A stretch of 64,000 nucleotides of DNA from Prunus persica (Eukaryota; Streptophyta; Magnoliopsida; Rosales; Rosaceae): contig NC_034016.1 of NCBI RefSeq assembly GCF_000346465.2, forward strand, positions 5,097,606 through 5,161,605, read 5' to 3'. The notes beneath the pieces are model-generated. The model was not told where the DNA came from. It was given only the letters and a program-made list of their open reading frames with translations, and did no database searches. This document shows, piece by piece, positions 46,155-56,682 of the stretch. The translations under genes were made by a program, and so were the position numbers. The stretch's first letter is position 1. Each line of letters opens with the position of its first letter.

Positions 46155-49100
46155 TCAATAATTGCCCTGTTTAATAATTTGGAAAACAAACTCTGCCCAT
46201 TCATTCCGGACTTCATCAATGGCTTCTTGGGGGTATGAAGCTTCCTGATTTCCCTTGGCATACTGCATAAACAATGACTATTAGGGTTTATAAATAAAAA
46301 GAAATTCAATCACAGACGACGATATTTTTCATAACCGACGTAGTATATCCATTCAACGACGTTAATTTTACATGATCGTCGTTGATAATACAAAAAACGA
46401 CGTGAAATGTATGAAGGTAATTTCTTCTTACCTTATTCTCAAACCCCAAGGAAGGATCCATGATGATGTCCCTCATGAAGCGCATCACATAGTACCCGCA
46501 TTCGACATTGCTGGGTTGCTTTGGTGTGCCTGAGAGAGTTTTTCAAATTACATTTTTACGTCCTGCTCGGGCTATGTGGGTATTATATATTTTTAAAGCA
46601 CTGTTCACGATGTTTTTCGCCTCTTCGTCGACCACACGATGACCTGGCAGAGGATCCAGAAAATAGACGGTCTCCTTCTTTGCTCTTACAATCAGCAAGA
46701 TCCAATGACGGCTGCACAAAATTAATATAAAAACGACGGTTATTTACAAAAACGACGTATTATAGTATTTCACACGACGAAATAAAGTAGATAACGACGA
46801 CATTATATATTTATCACGACGATAAATAAATACCGACGTGGTTAGTAGTTTCAAACGACTAAATAAAATAAAACACCGACGTGGTTAGTTTATAAGCTGT
46901 CATTTATTGAAAATCATAAAAACAAAATCCTAAGGAGACTAACCCTGGATTGTAAGGCATCATGAAAATCTGTTCACCGTCTGTCTTCTGAAGTCGAGCT
47001 GCTACCAGTCGTGATCTTTCAGTTATTGTGCCAGAGTTGGCACTAACTGTAGCAGGGTCGATAAAGCCAACCATGCTGCACATATTGGCTTGTTTCAAAA
47101 CATCGTGTAAGTACCTAAATACATAAAATAATATAAACAAGTCAGCACAAACAAACACGACGGTTATGTATAAAAAAACGACGTATTATAATATTTCACA
47201 CGACGTACTGAAATAGATGAGGACGTTATAATATATTTATCACGACGGTAGTTAGTTAAGACGACGTGGTTAGTTAGTTAAGACGACGCAATATATAAAC
47301 CAACGAGGTATTATTTTAGAAGTACAAACCTCATATATACAGCCAATACAGTAGCTCCAATTTCTTCCATGCCTGCAAATTGTGTAATATCTTCAGGCAG
47401 GAGGAAGGTATCGCGCTCACCACCAAACACCTCCTTATCAATTGTAAATTGGAGTGTCTTATCCTCAGGCAGGAGTGTCGTTTCCACAAAACGACAAAGG
47501 GTTTTTAAAGAAGATGGCGCCTCCATATTTGAATAATCACCAACTTCAATAACCTGTTGAAAGAAATAAAAAAAATGACGTGGTAATTCAATAAAGACGA
47601 CGGTTTAAGGAATAAAACGTCGTCTTAAAAGTATTTAAACGACGGTGAAAAAACTGTCGTGGTAATTCAATAAAGACGACGGTTTTATGAATAAAGCGTC
47701 GTCTGAAACCATTTAAACGACGGTGCAAAAACCGTCGTTTAAATATTTTATTACGTCTTAAAAAAATTCCGCCGTCTAAGTTGTAAACAAACGACGGATT
47801 AAATAAAAATATCGACGTCTGAAATTTTGAAAAACAAATAAAAAAGGCAAAGTTATGTGAACATACCTTGTCGTCATGCTTTTCTTCATCTTCTTTCTCC
47901 TTTTCTTCTTCCTTTTCTTCATCTCTTTTTTCTTCTTCCTTCTCTTCATCTGGCTGATGTTTCCCCATTTTGGCAGTATCATCCTCCAAATGTAGGGATC
48001 TCACATCACCTCCAGAGCAGCTAGCTTTGTCAGACATTGGATTTTTGGGGCTTTGGCTAATTCTTGGTTTAAGCATGCTTGGATCAAAATTGGGAATTAA
48101 TTGGGAAAGCTGACTCAGGAAATGCTCCCTCTCAGCCTCTACCAATTGTTTTGTCCTAGCCTCCATCCTTAAGGCCTCTTCCCTTGCCTTAGCCTCCATC
48201 TTTTTAGTCTCTTCTTGAAGGAGAACTCTTAAACTGTCCTTCAAACGGTCGTCAAAGCTCACCCTCTGTGGTTTGGGCAAATTGAAATATTGCCTTGGGG
48301 AAACACCAGCACCAACTCCCCTCACTCTGCCTGGATGCTCGGGGCCCAAAGCCATGGTCAGCACATCATTGCTGCCATCTACTCTGACTTTGCCTTCCGA
48401 GACTTGTTTATGCAATTCATCCTAAAACAAAGATAAACAAAAAAACACACGACGGTTATTTATGTACAAACGACGTATTATATAATTTCACACGACGCAA
48501 TAACGTATAAACCGACGTTATTATAACTTATCACGACGGTAGTTATACCGATGTGGTTATTTATTTAAAACGACGAAATGAATAAACAACCGACGTCTTA
48601 TGCTATAATTAAAGAAAACAGAGTAGTGATTCCTATTTAGACCGTTAACGACGTTTTTAAAAAAGTTTCGACGTGGTAATATCATTCAAACGACGCGAAA
48701 ATGAACCACCGACGTCTTATACTATAATTACAGAAAATTAGTAGTGATTCCTATTTAGACCTTTAACGACGTTTTTAAAAACTTTTCGACGTGGTAATAT
48801 CATTCACACGACGAAAAATATAACATACGACGTAATAAGAATAATTCACAGTTTAATAAAAATTTAAAACAGAGTGATAGTAGGCTTACAATTAATTTTG
48901 CTTTCTCTGCCACCTTTGGATCAGGGATGTTACCATGTTTGTCCTGTCTAGCTCTCTTCCATAAGGTAGATCGATCAATTTCTACCCCAGGCATGGTTTC
49001 CTCCAATTGATCCTCCAATCCAGCATATCCTTTTCGAGACAATCGATGATTGTACTCGAGTTTCTCCCTAATCTGTGCATGTTGAGAATGCACAGACTCA

Positions 49101-49699
49101 AAATCTTTGGATAGCCTTGAAGCTACAAAGGCATCCCATTGTGCTTTCTCTATGAATTTATATGTTTCAGGGGGTTGGCTTAATTTCTCCCTGTCATTGG
49201 TGTATGGAAAGATATAATGCCTCGTTAGTGTAGACTTGAAATCCTTCCATTTCTTGGAAGCAGAAGCTAAAACAGAGGTCTTGCCCCCTTGGCCTACGAC
49301 AAAAGCCATGTCAACTGCTTCCCAAATCTGCTCCTTTATATCCTTGGGGATTTGGGACCATTTCTTGTCCACAAGTGGGATCCTGGAGCGTGCCAACACA
49401 CCAATATACGACTGCATCTCAATATGTGCTTGGCCAACACCTTTCCCCCTTTTATTGTACTCAACAATTGGCCTCAGTTTCTGAAGCTTTCTCTTCACAA
49501 CACGAGGCATTGTGCTCATACCTCGACCAATCTTTGAATCATCAGAGATTGTTGTCTGGCTGGTTGGTTCTGTCTCAGCAGATGATGAAGCAAACTTCAT
49601 CTTCTTCGAAGACTTTATCTCCTTCGAAGACTTGTCTTGAGGAGCTACCATTCCAAGCTTCTTGGAGCCAGAATCCTTAGTTTGTTGTTGAGAAACCAT
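46155..49699 (-). pseudogene. Transposase_24-Ulp1 fusion gene, copy 2 (nonsense in protease)
   Basis: Exons on the minus strand: 49699-48890, 48421-47867, 47553-47330, 47114-46944, 46711-46432, 46262-46155, each the same length as in copy 1. The exon 3 acceptor is canonical here (TTTCAACAG|G at 47554). In exon 5 codon 643, Trp (TGG) in copy 1, is TGA (46543-46545). This removes Gln652 and the catalytic Cys658 of the Ulp1 domain, leaving the DNA-binding-type N-terminal half. A nearby Arg-to-Gly change (residue 637) is also present. Other differences from copy 1 are scattered single bases. Confidence 0.88.
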
Positions 49700-50022
49700 T
49701 CTAACAGACAAAACTGCAAGTGAAAATATTTCAGGAAAACATTAAGAACACAAACGACGGTATTAAAAAATACGACGTATGATATGATTTTAGACGACGC
49801 AATGAAATAATCTCAGACGTAATAAATGTTTAAAACCATTATTTATATAACGTCGTGGTATATATGTTCACACGACGTCAATAGTAATACACCGTCGTGG
49901 TAAACTATTATTTATATAACGTCGTGGTATTTATGTTCATACGACGTCAATAGTAATACACCGTCGTGGTATTAACATTCACACGACGTAAAACAATAAG
50001 ATATTTTGTCGTCTATATTAGA

Positions 50023-50512
50023 TACCAACCCTAGTTTCTTTTTCTTTATATTTTATCAAATAAGGGAAAAACAAAAACCATTGTTCAGAGAAATCAAACC
50101 TGCAATTAAACAAGCATATAAAAAAAGACTATTATTTTAAAAACAACTTTGTCAATTTTCAGACGACGCTAGAACAACTGACGAACCGTCGTGGTCTACC
50201 GTCGTCTTATTTAGTTGAGGTAGTTGTCTTCAAAGTTGGAAACTTTCCCTCTTTGTCTGTATATTTATACCAACCCTAGTTTCTTTTTCTTTATATTTTA
50301 TCAAATAAGGGAAAAACAAAAACCATTGTTCAGAGAAATCAAACCTGCAATTAAACAAGCATATAAAAAAAGACTATTATTTTAAAAACAACTTTGTCAA
50401 TTTTCAGACGACGCTAGAACAACTGACGAACCGTCGTGGTCTACCGTCGTCTTATTTAGTTGAGGTAGTTGTCTTCAAAGTTGGAAACTTTCCCTCTTTG
50501 TCTGTATATTTT
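50023..50512. repeat. 245-bp tandem duplication specific to copy 2
   Basis: The block beginning 'taccaaccctagtttctttt' occurs at 50023 and 50268. Copy 1 has a single equivalent (about 22660-22905). It lies in the 5' UTR intron of the Transposase_24-Ulp1 gene. Confidence 0.9.
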
Positions 50513-51589
50513 ATCAAACTTGGAAAGAAGTAAAATGATTTTGGCCAGAAAAAAGGTAAAAAGATTTTTCAAACAAAAAACGTATGAGCATGCAAAACAG
50601 TAACCAAAATAGTGAAAATGAAAGCTTACCTTTTGCGTGCAATGAAAGCAAGAGGAAGATGATCGATGTTTAAGTTCAGAGACGACGAAGAAGACGAGAG
50701 GAAGACGATGAGAAACTCTGACAATGCTCTGACAAGGAAAAAAGACGAAAAGGTTTCTTTGGGAGATTGAAATTTTTAATCGGGTTTGGAAACAGTGCAT
50801 GTGTAAGTCGAAAAGTTGCTTACATATAAAACCATTTCAAAAAAATAATACGGCGGTTACATTTAACTACGTCGTTTTTAACTAACACGACGCAATATTT
50901 TTCGTTCGACGTGGACTCATTTCATTTAACGTCGTTAGGTTTAATATAACCGACGTGGATTTTAATTTTTAAATTATGAATAGAATTTTTTTTCCCGTGA
51001 CCTTTCAGTTTATTTTTCAATTACAGTGCGTTATAAATAGAGTTTTTTTTTCGGAGGAAATTTAAAACGAAGGAAATTAATATTCTGCAATATGTAAAGT
51101 TTCTTTTTTGGATGACAGATTTAAATAAAATAAGAATATAAAAACAACGAATGTGTAAGTCAAGTAGACGAAAAGTTGCTTACATATAAAACCATTTCAA
51201 AAAAATAATACGGCGGTTACATATAACTACGACGTATAAAGTACAAAATACGACGGTAAATTTAACTTCGGACGTGGTAAATAAATACAACAGTAGTGTT
51301 GTAGGTACCGTCATAGTAAACTCAAAAATTAAAGTACATAAGTAATAACTCGCGTCATGGTAGATTATTTAAGACGTCGTGATTATTAATTTACCGACGT
51401 GGAGTTCTGTAATATACGTCAGTAATACCGACGTTGATGTTACAATTTAAACGGCGGTTTTTTGGTAAGGACCGCCGTTGGTTTTAAAAATTTATTCTAT
51501 AAATTTGTCGCTTTCATTCATTTTCGCGGTTTACATTTAGGGTTCCAAGTTCTTCCTCTCTCAGAGACACTGTCTCTCACATCTCAAAG

Positions 51590-52012
51590 ACAATAATTTG
51601 GAGGTCTTTCTCAAAGAGAAATTGAGCTTACATTTAGGCTAGTTGACAAGAAGAAGCTTGTCAACTATCCTTCTCACTTCCTTGATCAAGCCTGATAGGA
51701 CACTTAGTGCTTCTGAATACTCCTTGCTTTCCATCAAAAGAGATGCAAGCCTGGCCTCCACTCGCTGTCGAAGGAAAGTTCGCTTCTCAGAGAAATCTGA
51801 AGATCAGATGTGCCTGATCCTCTGCTTGATTTTTTTGACTAAAAAGATCCGTCAGATTTGTGATAGCCTCTTCCTTTATCCGTAGTTGCTGGGAGATATG
51901 ATGAAGACATTGTCAATGCTTTGAACTATACAAGTCCTGCAGAAAGATAAAGGACCAAACTGAATCAGTAGTTGCTGGGAGATATGATGAAGACATTGTC
52001 AATGCTTTTCTC
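51590..52012 (-). pseudogene. RPN6: Captured RPN6 fragment, rearranged (copy 2)
   Basis: On the minus strand the same RPN6-derived text as in copy 1 appears (LIKE…RRL…DKLLLV, SLLMESKEYSEAL, EKRTFLRQRVEARLA, EEAITNLTD). The block between 'cagcaacta' and 'cggataaagg' is deleted at a shared CTA, and the 5' piece 'cattgacaatgtcttcatcat' is present twice (near 51905 and 51985). Additional point changes are present. Non-coding. Confidence 0.8.
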
Positions 52013-53008
52013 GTCGTCTATATTAAGGTAAGATGGCGGTAGATTTATAATTACCGACGTAGATTATTTTGTTAAACGTCGTTAAGTGTACTACAACCGA
52101 CGTGGATTTTATTTTTAAATTATAAATAGAGTTTTTTTTCCAGAATTCTTTCAGTTTTAGTTTTCAATTACAAAGCGTGATAAATAGATTTTTCTTTCCC
52201 GAGGAAATTTAAAATGAGGGAAATTAATGTTCTAGAATTTGTAAACTAACACGATGCAATATTACTAACCCGAGGAAATTATAAATAGATTTTGCTTTCC
52301 GAAGAAATTTTAAATTAATTCAGTTTGAAACAAAACGACAGTTTTTTGTTATGCCGTCGTTTTTAACTAACACGACAGATTTAAATAAAATAAGAATATA
52401 AAAACAACGACTGTTTTTTTACTACTGTCGTCGTTTTTCGTCGTCTTAAGTAAGACTAAGACGACGTAATATATTTGTTGAGCGATGTTGATTTGTTTTT
52501 AAACGTCGTTAGGTATAATATAACCGTCGTTGAAAATTGTCTCTCTGATTGCAAATTTGCAACGACGTTGATCAACTTCCAAAAAATTGTCTCTCTGATT
52601 GCAAATCTGTGTCATCTGTTAAGATTATTTTGTATTTTAAAGCCGTGGATTTGTTTGTAATTATACGGCGTCTTATACGAAAACCTCGTCGTGTTATTTT
52701 ATGAGTAAAAACGGCGGCTTTTATTGAAATCGTCGTCTTTACTTTCTACGTCGGTCTATTCATAACTTCTGCCGTTCTTTGTTTGCTTTGATTTTACACT
52801 GCGGAAATCTGTTTCAAATAGACGTCGGTTGTTTAATTAGGTACGTCGTTGTTTTTGAACAGCCATTTGAATCTCCATTTTTTAGTTGTCTAAGGTGGTA
52901 TTACACGACGGTGTTTTTAGAACCGTCGTCTTTTTAAAAACCACGACGGTTTTCACTTAGACCGTCGTTGTTTTCTGGTCGTCTTTTTCACTTTTTGTAG
53001 TAGTGATA

Positions 53009-53296
53009 GGTTCATGTTAGAGACTTATTTTTGTGGTTATCTTCACTAGTGAATGGATTCGAGGCTGTGAAAATGTTTGGGAATGTTTGGCAGCACTCTT
53101 ATGTGTTTCTTATGTACTCTTAAGAGTTCGTATTTTGAATTGATTATGATGGTGATTTCAATGATTAGTTTTTTTATATCTCGTATATTTATCTGAACTG
53201 AAATGTGTTTCTTTGTTAAACTCAAATGCTAGGGTTAATAATGAAGAAATGTATTGTCAAATTGAATTGGAATAATCAGGAAATTTGATTATATTT
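53009..53296. other. Spacer; no gene recognised
   Basis: AT-rich DNA beyond CACTA copy 2; no TIR or domain seen. Confidence 0.4.
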
Positions 53297-53701
53297 ATAC
53301 AAATAAATAAATAAACCCACACAGTCAAGACGTGCAAAACGAGCCATTAGTAAGTATGAAATTAAAGCTTTTATGGCACGCTTAAGGAGCCGTGTAATGT
53401 ACACCAATTAAGGCGTGAACAATGTGCCGTAAATATGTATCAAATAAAGCTTTTATGGTCCACCAAAAGAGCCATGTAATGTATACCAATTAAGGCGTGC
53501 AAAATGCGCAGTAAATAGTTGTCCAAACCTGATACGAGAACTCAATCATGGCGCGCCTTATTAACGCTTGGGCAAGCGGATGCACGCTGTAAAAAGAAAA
53601 GGCTTTTTAAGGCTTGGCCTTTCGTGGCACGCAGCCACAAGCCGTGAATTGTCATTTACGGTGCGCAACGCACGCCGTAAATACTCGATTTTCTTGTAGT
53701 G
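53297..53701. mobile_element. CACTA-type terminal fragment with tandem subterminal units
   Basis: The right end reads TTTTCTTGTAGTG, the inverse of CACTACAAGAAAA, a typical CACTA terminus. Inside are at least two ~110-bp units sharing 'accaattaaggcgtg' and 'taaagcttttatgg', plus further 'gccgtaaata' phrases. No matching left end was found, so it is truncated or degenerate. It abuts the copia relic, which is cut at 53702. Confidence 0.55.
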
Positions 53702-54375
53702 TATAAAGAAAGAGAAGATAAAGACAGAAGAACAGTAAACAATAGTAGACTTACTTTGAATATGTCTGAGCTTTTCCAGAATTCCTCTTAGCCATACTGC
53801 TTGACAAGCACAAGAAGCTGTTGTAATGAATTCATCTTCGGTGGTGGATAAAGTCACCAATGGCTGCTTCCTTAAAGACCACGACATATTCCCTAAACTC
53901 ATTTTAAAAACATAACTTGATGTGCTCTTCTTATCCTCTAAATCCCCAGCATAGTCGCTATCCCTGTAGGCTATTAGTTCCTCATCTTCTCCATTTTTGT
54001 AGAACACACCATAGTATGTTGTACCTTTCAAATACCTTAAGACTCTTTTAGTAGCCTGCAAGTGAAGCTCAGTAGGATTTGCCATGTACCCATTGATAAG
54101 ACTCACTGCAAACAGCACATCTGGCCGAGTAGCAGTTAAGTACATTACACTTCCTACAACTTGTTTGTAAAAGGTGCTGTCAACCTTCACTCCATCTTCA
54201 TCTCTTGAAAGCTTACAACCAGGAACTGGGATTATGGACTGGATTGCTTCTATCCATTTCAAACCTCTTCAATACCTCCAGTGCATACTTCTTTTGATTA
54301 ATAAATATTCCATCTGCCCTTTGCATCACCTCAATACCAAGAAAAAATCTCATCTTCCCAAGGTTAGTCATGTCA
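53702..54375 (-). pseudogene. Ty1/copia pol relic (RT end and RNase H)
   Basis: The minus-strand text MTNLGKMRFFLGIEVMQRAD, INQKKYALEVLKRFEMDR, then after a 2-base loss GCKLSRDEDGVKVDSTFYKQ, VGSVMYLTATRPDVLFAVSL, ATKRVLRYLKGTT, YAGDLEDKKSTSSYVF and SWSLRKQPLVTLSTTEDEFI gives the end of reverse transcriptase and the RNase H domain of a copia polyprotein. The frame is broken near 54233 and cut off by the CACTA-type fragment at 53701, just after STIVYC. No LTRs seen. Confidence 0.9.
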
Positions 54376-54489
54376 AATAACTCTTATGTCACTCACTTAG
54401 AGTGACATGAAATAACTCTTATGTCACTGTCGGACAATGACACAAGAGTTGTTTAATGTCACTCTAAGTGAGTGACATAAGAGTTATTT
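54375..54489. repeat. 34-bp perfect inverted repeat (long hairpin)
   Basis: Arm 54375-54408 is the exact reverse complement of 54456-54489. The 47-bp interior can pair imperfectly too ('ataactcttatgtcactg' with 'caatgacacaagagttgttt'). Both arms contain 'actcttatgtcactcac'. It could be a small MITE or a foldback; no target duplication is clear. Confidence 0.85.
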
Positions 54490-55858
54490 CATGTCACTGT
54501 CGGACAGTAACTGGACCGGTTTGTCCAATTTTGGAGACACTGAACCATTTTGTCCTCATGCCCTCCTATTTGTCCTTATGTGATAAAGCCCTTTTTTAAT
54601 ATAGGTGATCATCATTAGCGCCCCTATGCTCCCACCTTTAATTTTTTGGTAGAGAGTAAAATGAAAGCTTAGATGTTAACACATTTGAAGTTTTCTAGAA
54701 AAGAGAGTAAGCTTTAACTCTCGTTCTCCTCTCTCATCTCTTCTTCTCTTTCTCTTCCTATATTTTCTTCTTATCCTCTCTACATCTCTAGGTTCGATTA
54801 GTGAACCCATGTTAATGGTGGTTCGATGGTTGTGGTTGTGGTGGTTGATAGATTCATCGATCAAATTTGGAAGTAAGAGTAAGGGCACACTGCCTTAACC
54901 AACTGGCTTAACCCAACAAAATTTTTAACACTAAAGCTTATGCTTATTGGACGGATCTAATTTTTAATTTCCAATCTTTTTTTAGGGTCACCGTTATTTA
55001 TCATGGCCAATACTACTACATTATTATATGCCTAAGCCCTAATGTTGTATATCTTCCACACGTATGCCATGTGATCAACGTGATGATTATTAACATTGTA
55101 GAAGAGATAATTACTAATTATAATATGGAGATTGATGGGGAAGTAGGAATTTATAAGTTATAGTACAAAATGAAGATGGTTTTATTGTTGGAAGTATGAT
55201 ACAGATTTTGTGTTCTTGAGATGTTGGGGATTTTGATTTTGTTATTAAATTTGGTGAAATTTAGTGAATTGGATGAACTATAAGGAAGATTTTTTGAGAT
55301 TTTGCTGTGTAATTGATATTAGGATTGAAATTGGAAGAGGAAAGCATGGAATTTGGCTGGGAATTCACTGAATTCGCACCAGGGACCTGTTTGCAAAGTA
55401 TTTTGCAGTTTTTGGGGCAGTTTTATAATTTCTTGAAGTGTAAGCATCAAAAGCTTGGGGACATATTTCTAATTTTAAAAAATGTTGAGACATTAAGGTA
55501 AGTTCGGTAAAGCAAATGCCCTTAATGGAGTTGGAATCAATGGCGAACGCACATTGGGACAAGACGGGTCGCACGACCCCTTGGGATGCCGGAAATACAG
55601 CTGTGGACTCCATGAGCGACTCCTTGGACAGCAGCAAAGCGACCATTTGTTTGCACACAAGGTGCTCGGTGAAAGTCCCCTATGGGTAATGGAGAGAAAG
55701 AAAGTGATGGGGAGGGAGAGAAGAGAAGAAAATATGAGAGAGAAGAAGAAGAAAGAAAGAAAGGGAAAAAACAAGAAAAAAGAGTGAAGATAGATGGGGA
55801 TGGAGTGGTGGGGGAGGCTGGGAAGAAAGAACCAGAGAGGAAGAAGAAGGAAAATAAT

Positions 55859-55860
<2 letters not shown>
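54490..55860. other. No gene supported
   Basis: Mixed AT-rich and purine-rich sequence. The stretch around 55550-55680 (…gggatgccggaaatacagctgtgg…) has several overlapping open frames but no family match I can defend. The region grades into an AG-rich tract. Confidence 0.4.

Positions 55861-55918
<58 letters not shown>
55861..55918. repeat. (GA)n microsatellite
   Basis: About 29 GA units, followed by an A-rich tract with 23 consecutive A's near 55969. Confidence 0.95.
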
Positions 55919-55920
<2 letters not shown>

Positions 55921-55993
55921 AAAAAAGAAGGGGAAATATTAAATAAAAGGAAAGAAAGAGAGAATCTGAAAAAAAAAAAAAAAAAAAAAACAC

Positions 55994-56640
55994 CAAACGG
56001 ATGAGAAATATGGAACCGATGTCGTGTCAAATAGAAACTGTATGATATTGTATCATACCATTTATTATGCAACACCGAACAACATGGTATGAGATTGGCA
56101 CGATTTGGGTTCGGTATCTGTTTTTCTGTTTTGATGCCTAGCATTATCTGGCCAAACGACGTCGTTTGGTACATGGCTCATTCCATTTTTTTTTTTAATT
56201 GAACTAACCTAAAAACTATGTTATTTTGAGCCAGGCTTTAAAAAAAAATTCTATACTTTTACACTAAGACCCCTTGCCCCGAGAATCCTGGATCCGCCAC
56301 TGGTTGGAATAGAGTTAAAGCGGAACATATGGAAACGTAGATATAAAGAAATTGGACAGAATTTAGTTACTTATGTACGGGACAAATGGTAACACTTTTT
56401 GTTGTTGTACTAGGGACTCCAGTTACCGTGATACTTATGATTGACCGTGGCGTTAGTGAGGTATATCTTACACTTGCATTGAAATCGAGGTAGGTAGTAT
56501 ATTGAAAAGGATCTTTTATGTAGTTGAGTCACTCAAAAAATAAGTTCCTAATAATTTATTCACTCAAAAAAGATAATCAAACATTACAGAAACTTGGATG
56601 ATACAATTATTCTTAATAAAATCAAAGTCTCAATATAACT
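55994..56640. other. No gene supported
   Basis: Contains the phrase 'gaatcctggatccgccactgg' (56283-56303), often met near TE ends, but no pairing end. Ends in the 3' flank of the laccase gene. Confidence 0.35.
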
Positions 56641-56682
56641 ATATAAACTGAGATCCATGAAAGAGAAAGTAAATTTCAATAT

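Larger units (their letters stand above)
39136..53005 (-). mobile_element. Large CACTA element, copy 2 (near-complete)
   Basis: On the plus strand it begins CACTACTACAAAAAAGC and ends TTTTTGTAGTAGTG; ATA flanks it at 39133-39135 and 53006-53008. At 13.9 kb it is the longer, reverse-oriented relative of 20156-30663 and matches it almost base for base over the shared parts. Reading the minus strand: RPN6 fragment (rearranged), Transposase_24-Ulp1 gene (six exons), 5' UTR, full TNP2 gene (three exons), 3' subterminal repeats. Differences: it keeps TNP2, has tandem duplications of 73 and 245 bp, lacks the 28258-28473 segment of copy 1, and carries two nonsense codons. Confidence 0.95.

Noticed and set aside
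20156..53005. Assembly artefact or single inverted duplication explaining both large CACTA copies
   Set aside because: Each copy has its own matching 3-bp TSD, plus private deletions, duplications and point changes.
55365..55787. Gene on either strand near 55.5 kb
   Set aside because: Frames overlap on both strands and run into the GA-rich tract; no domain is recognised.
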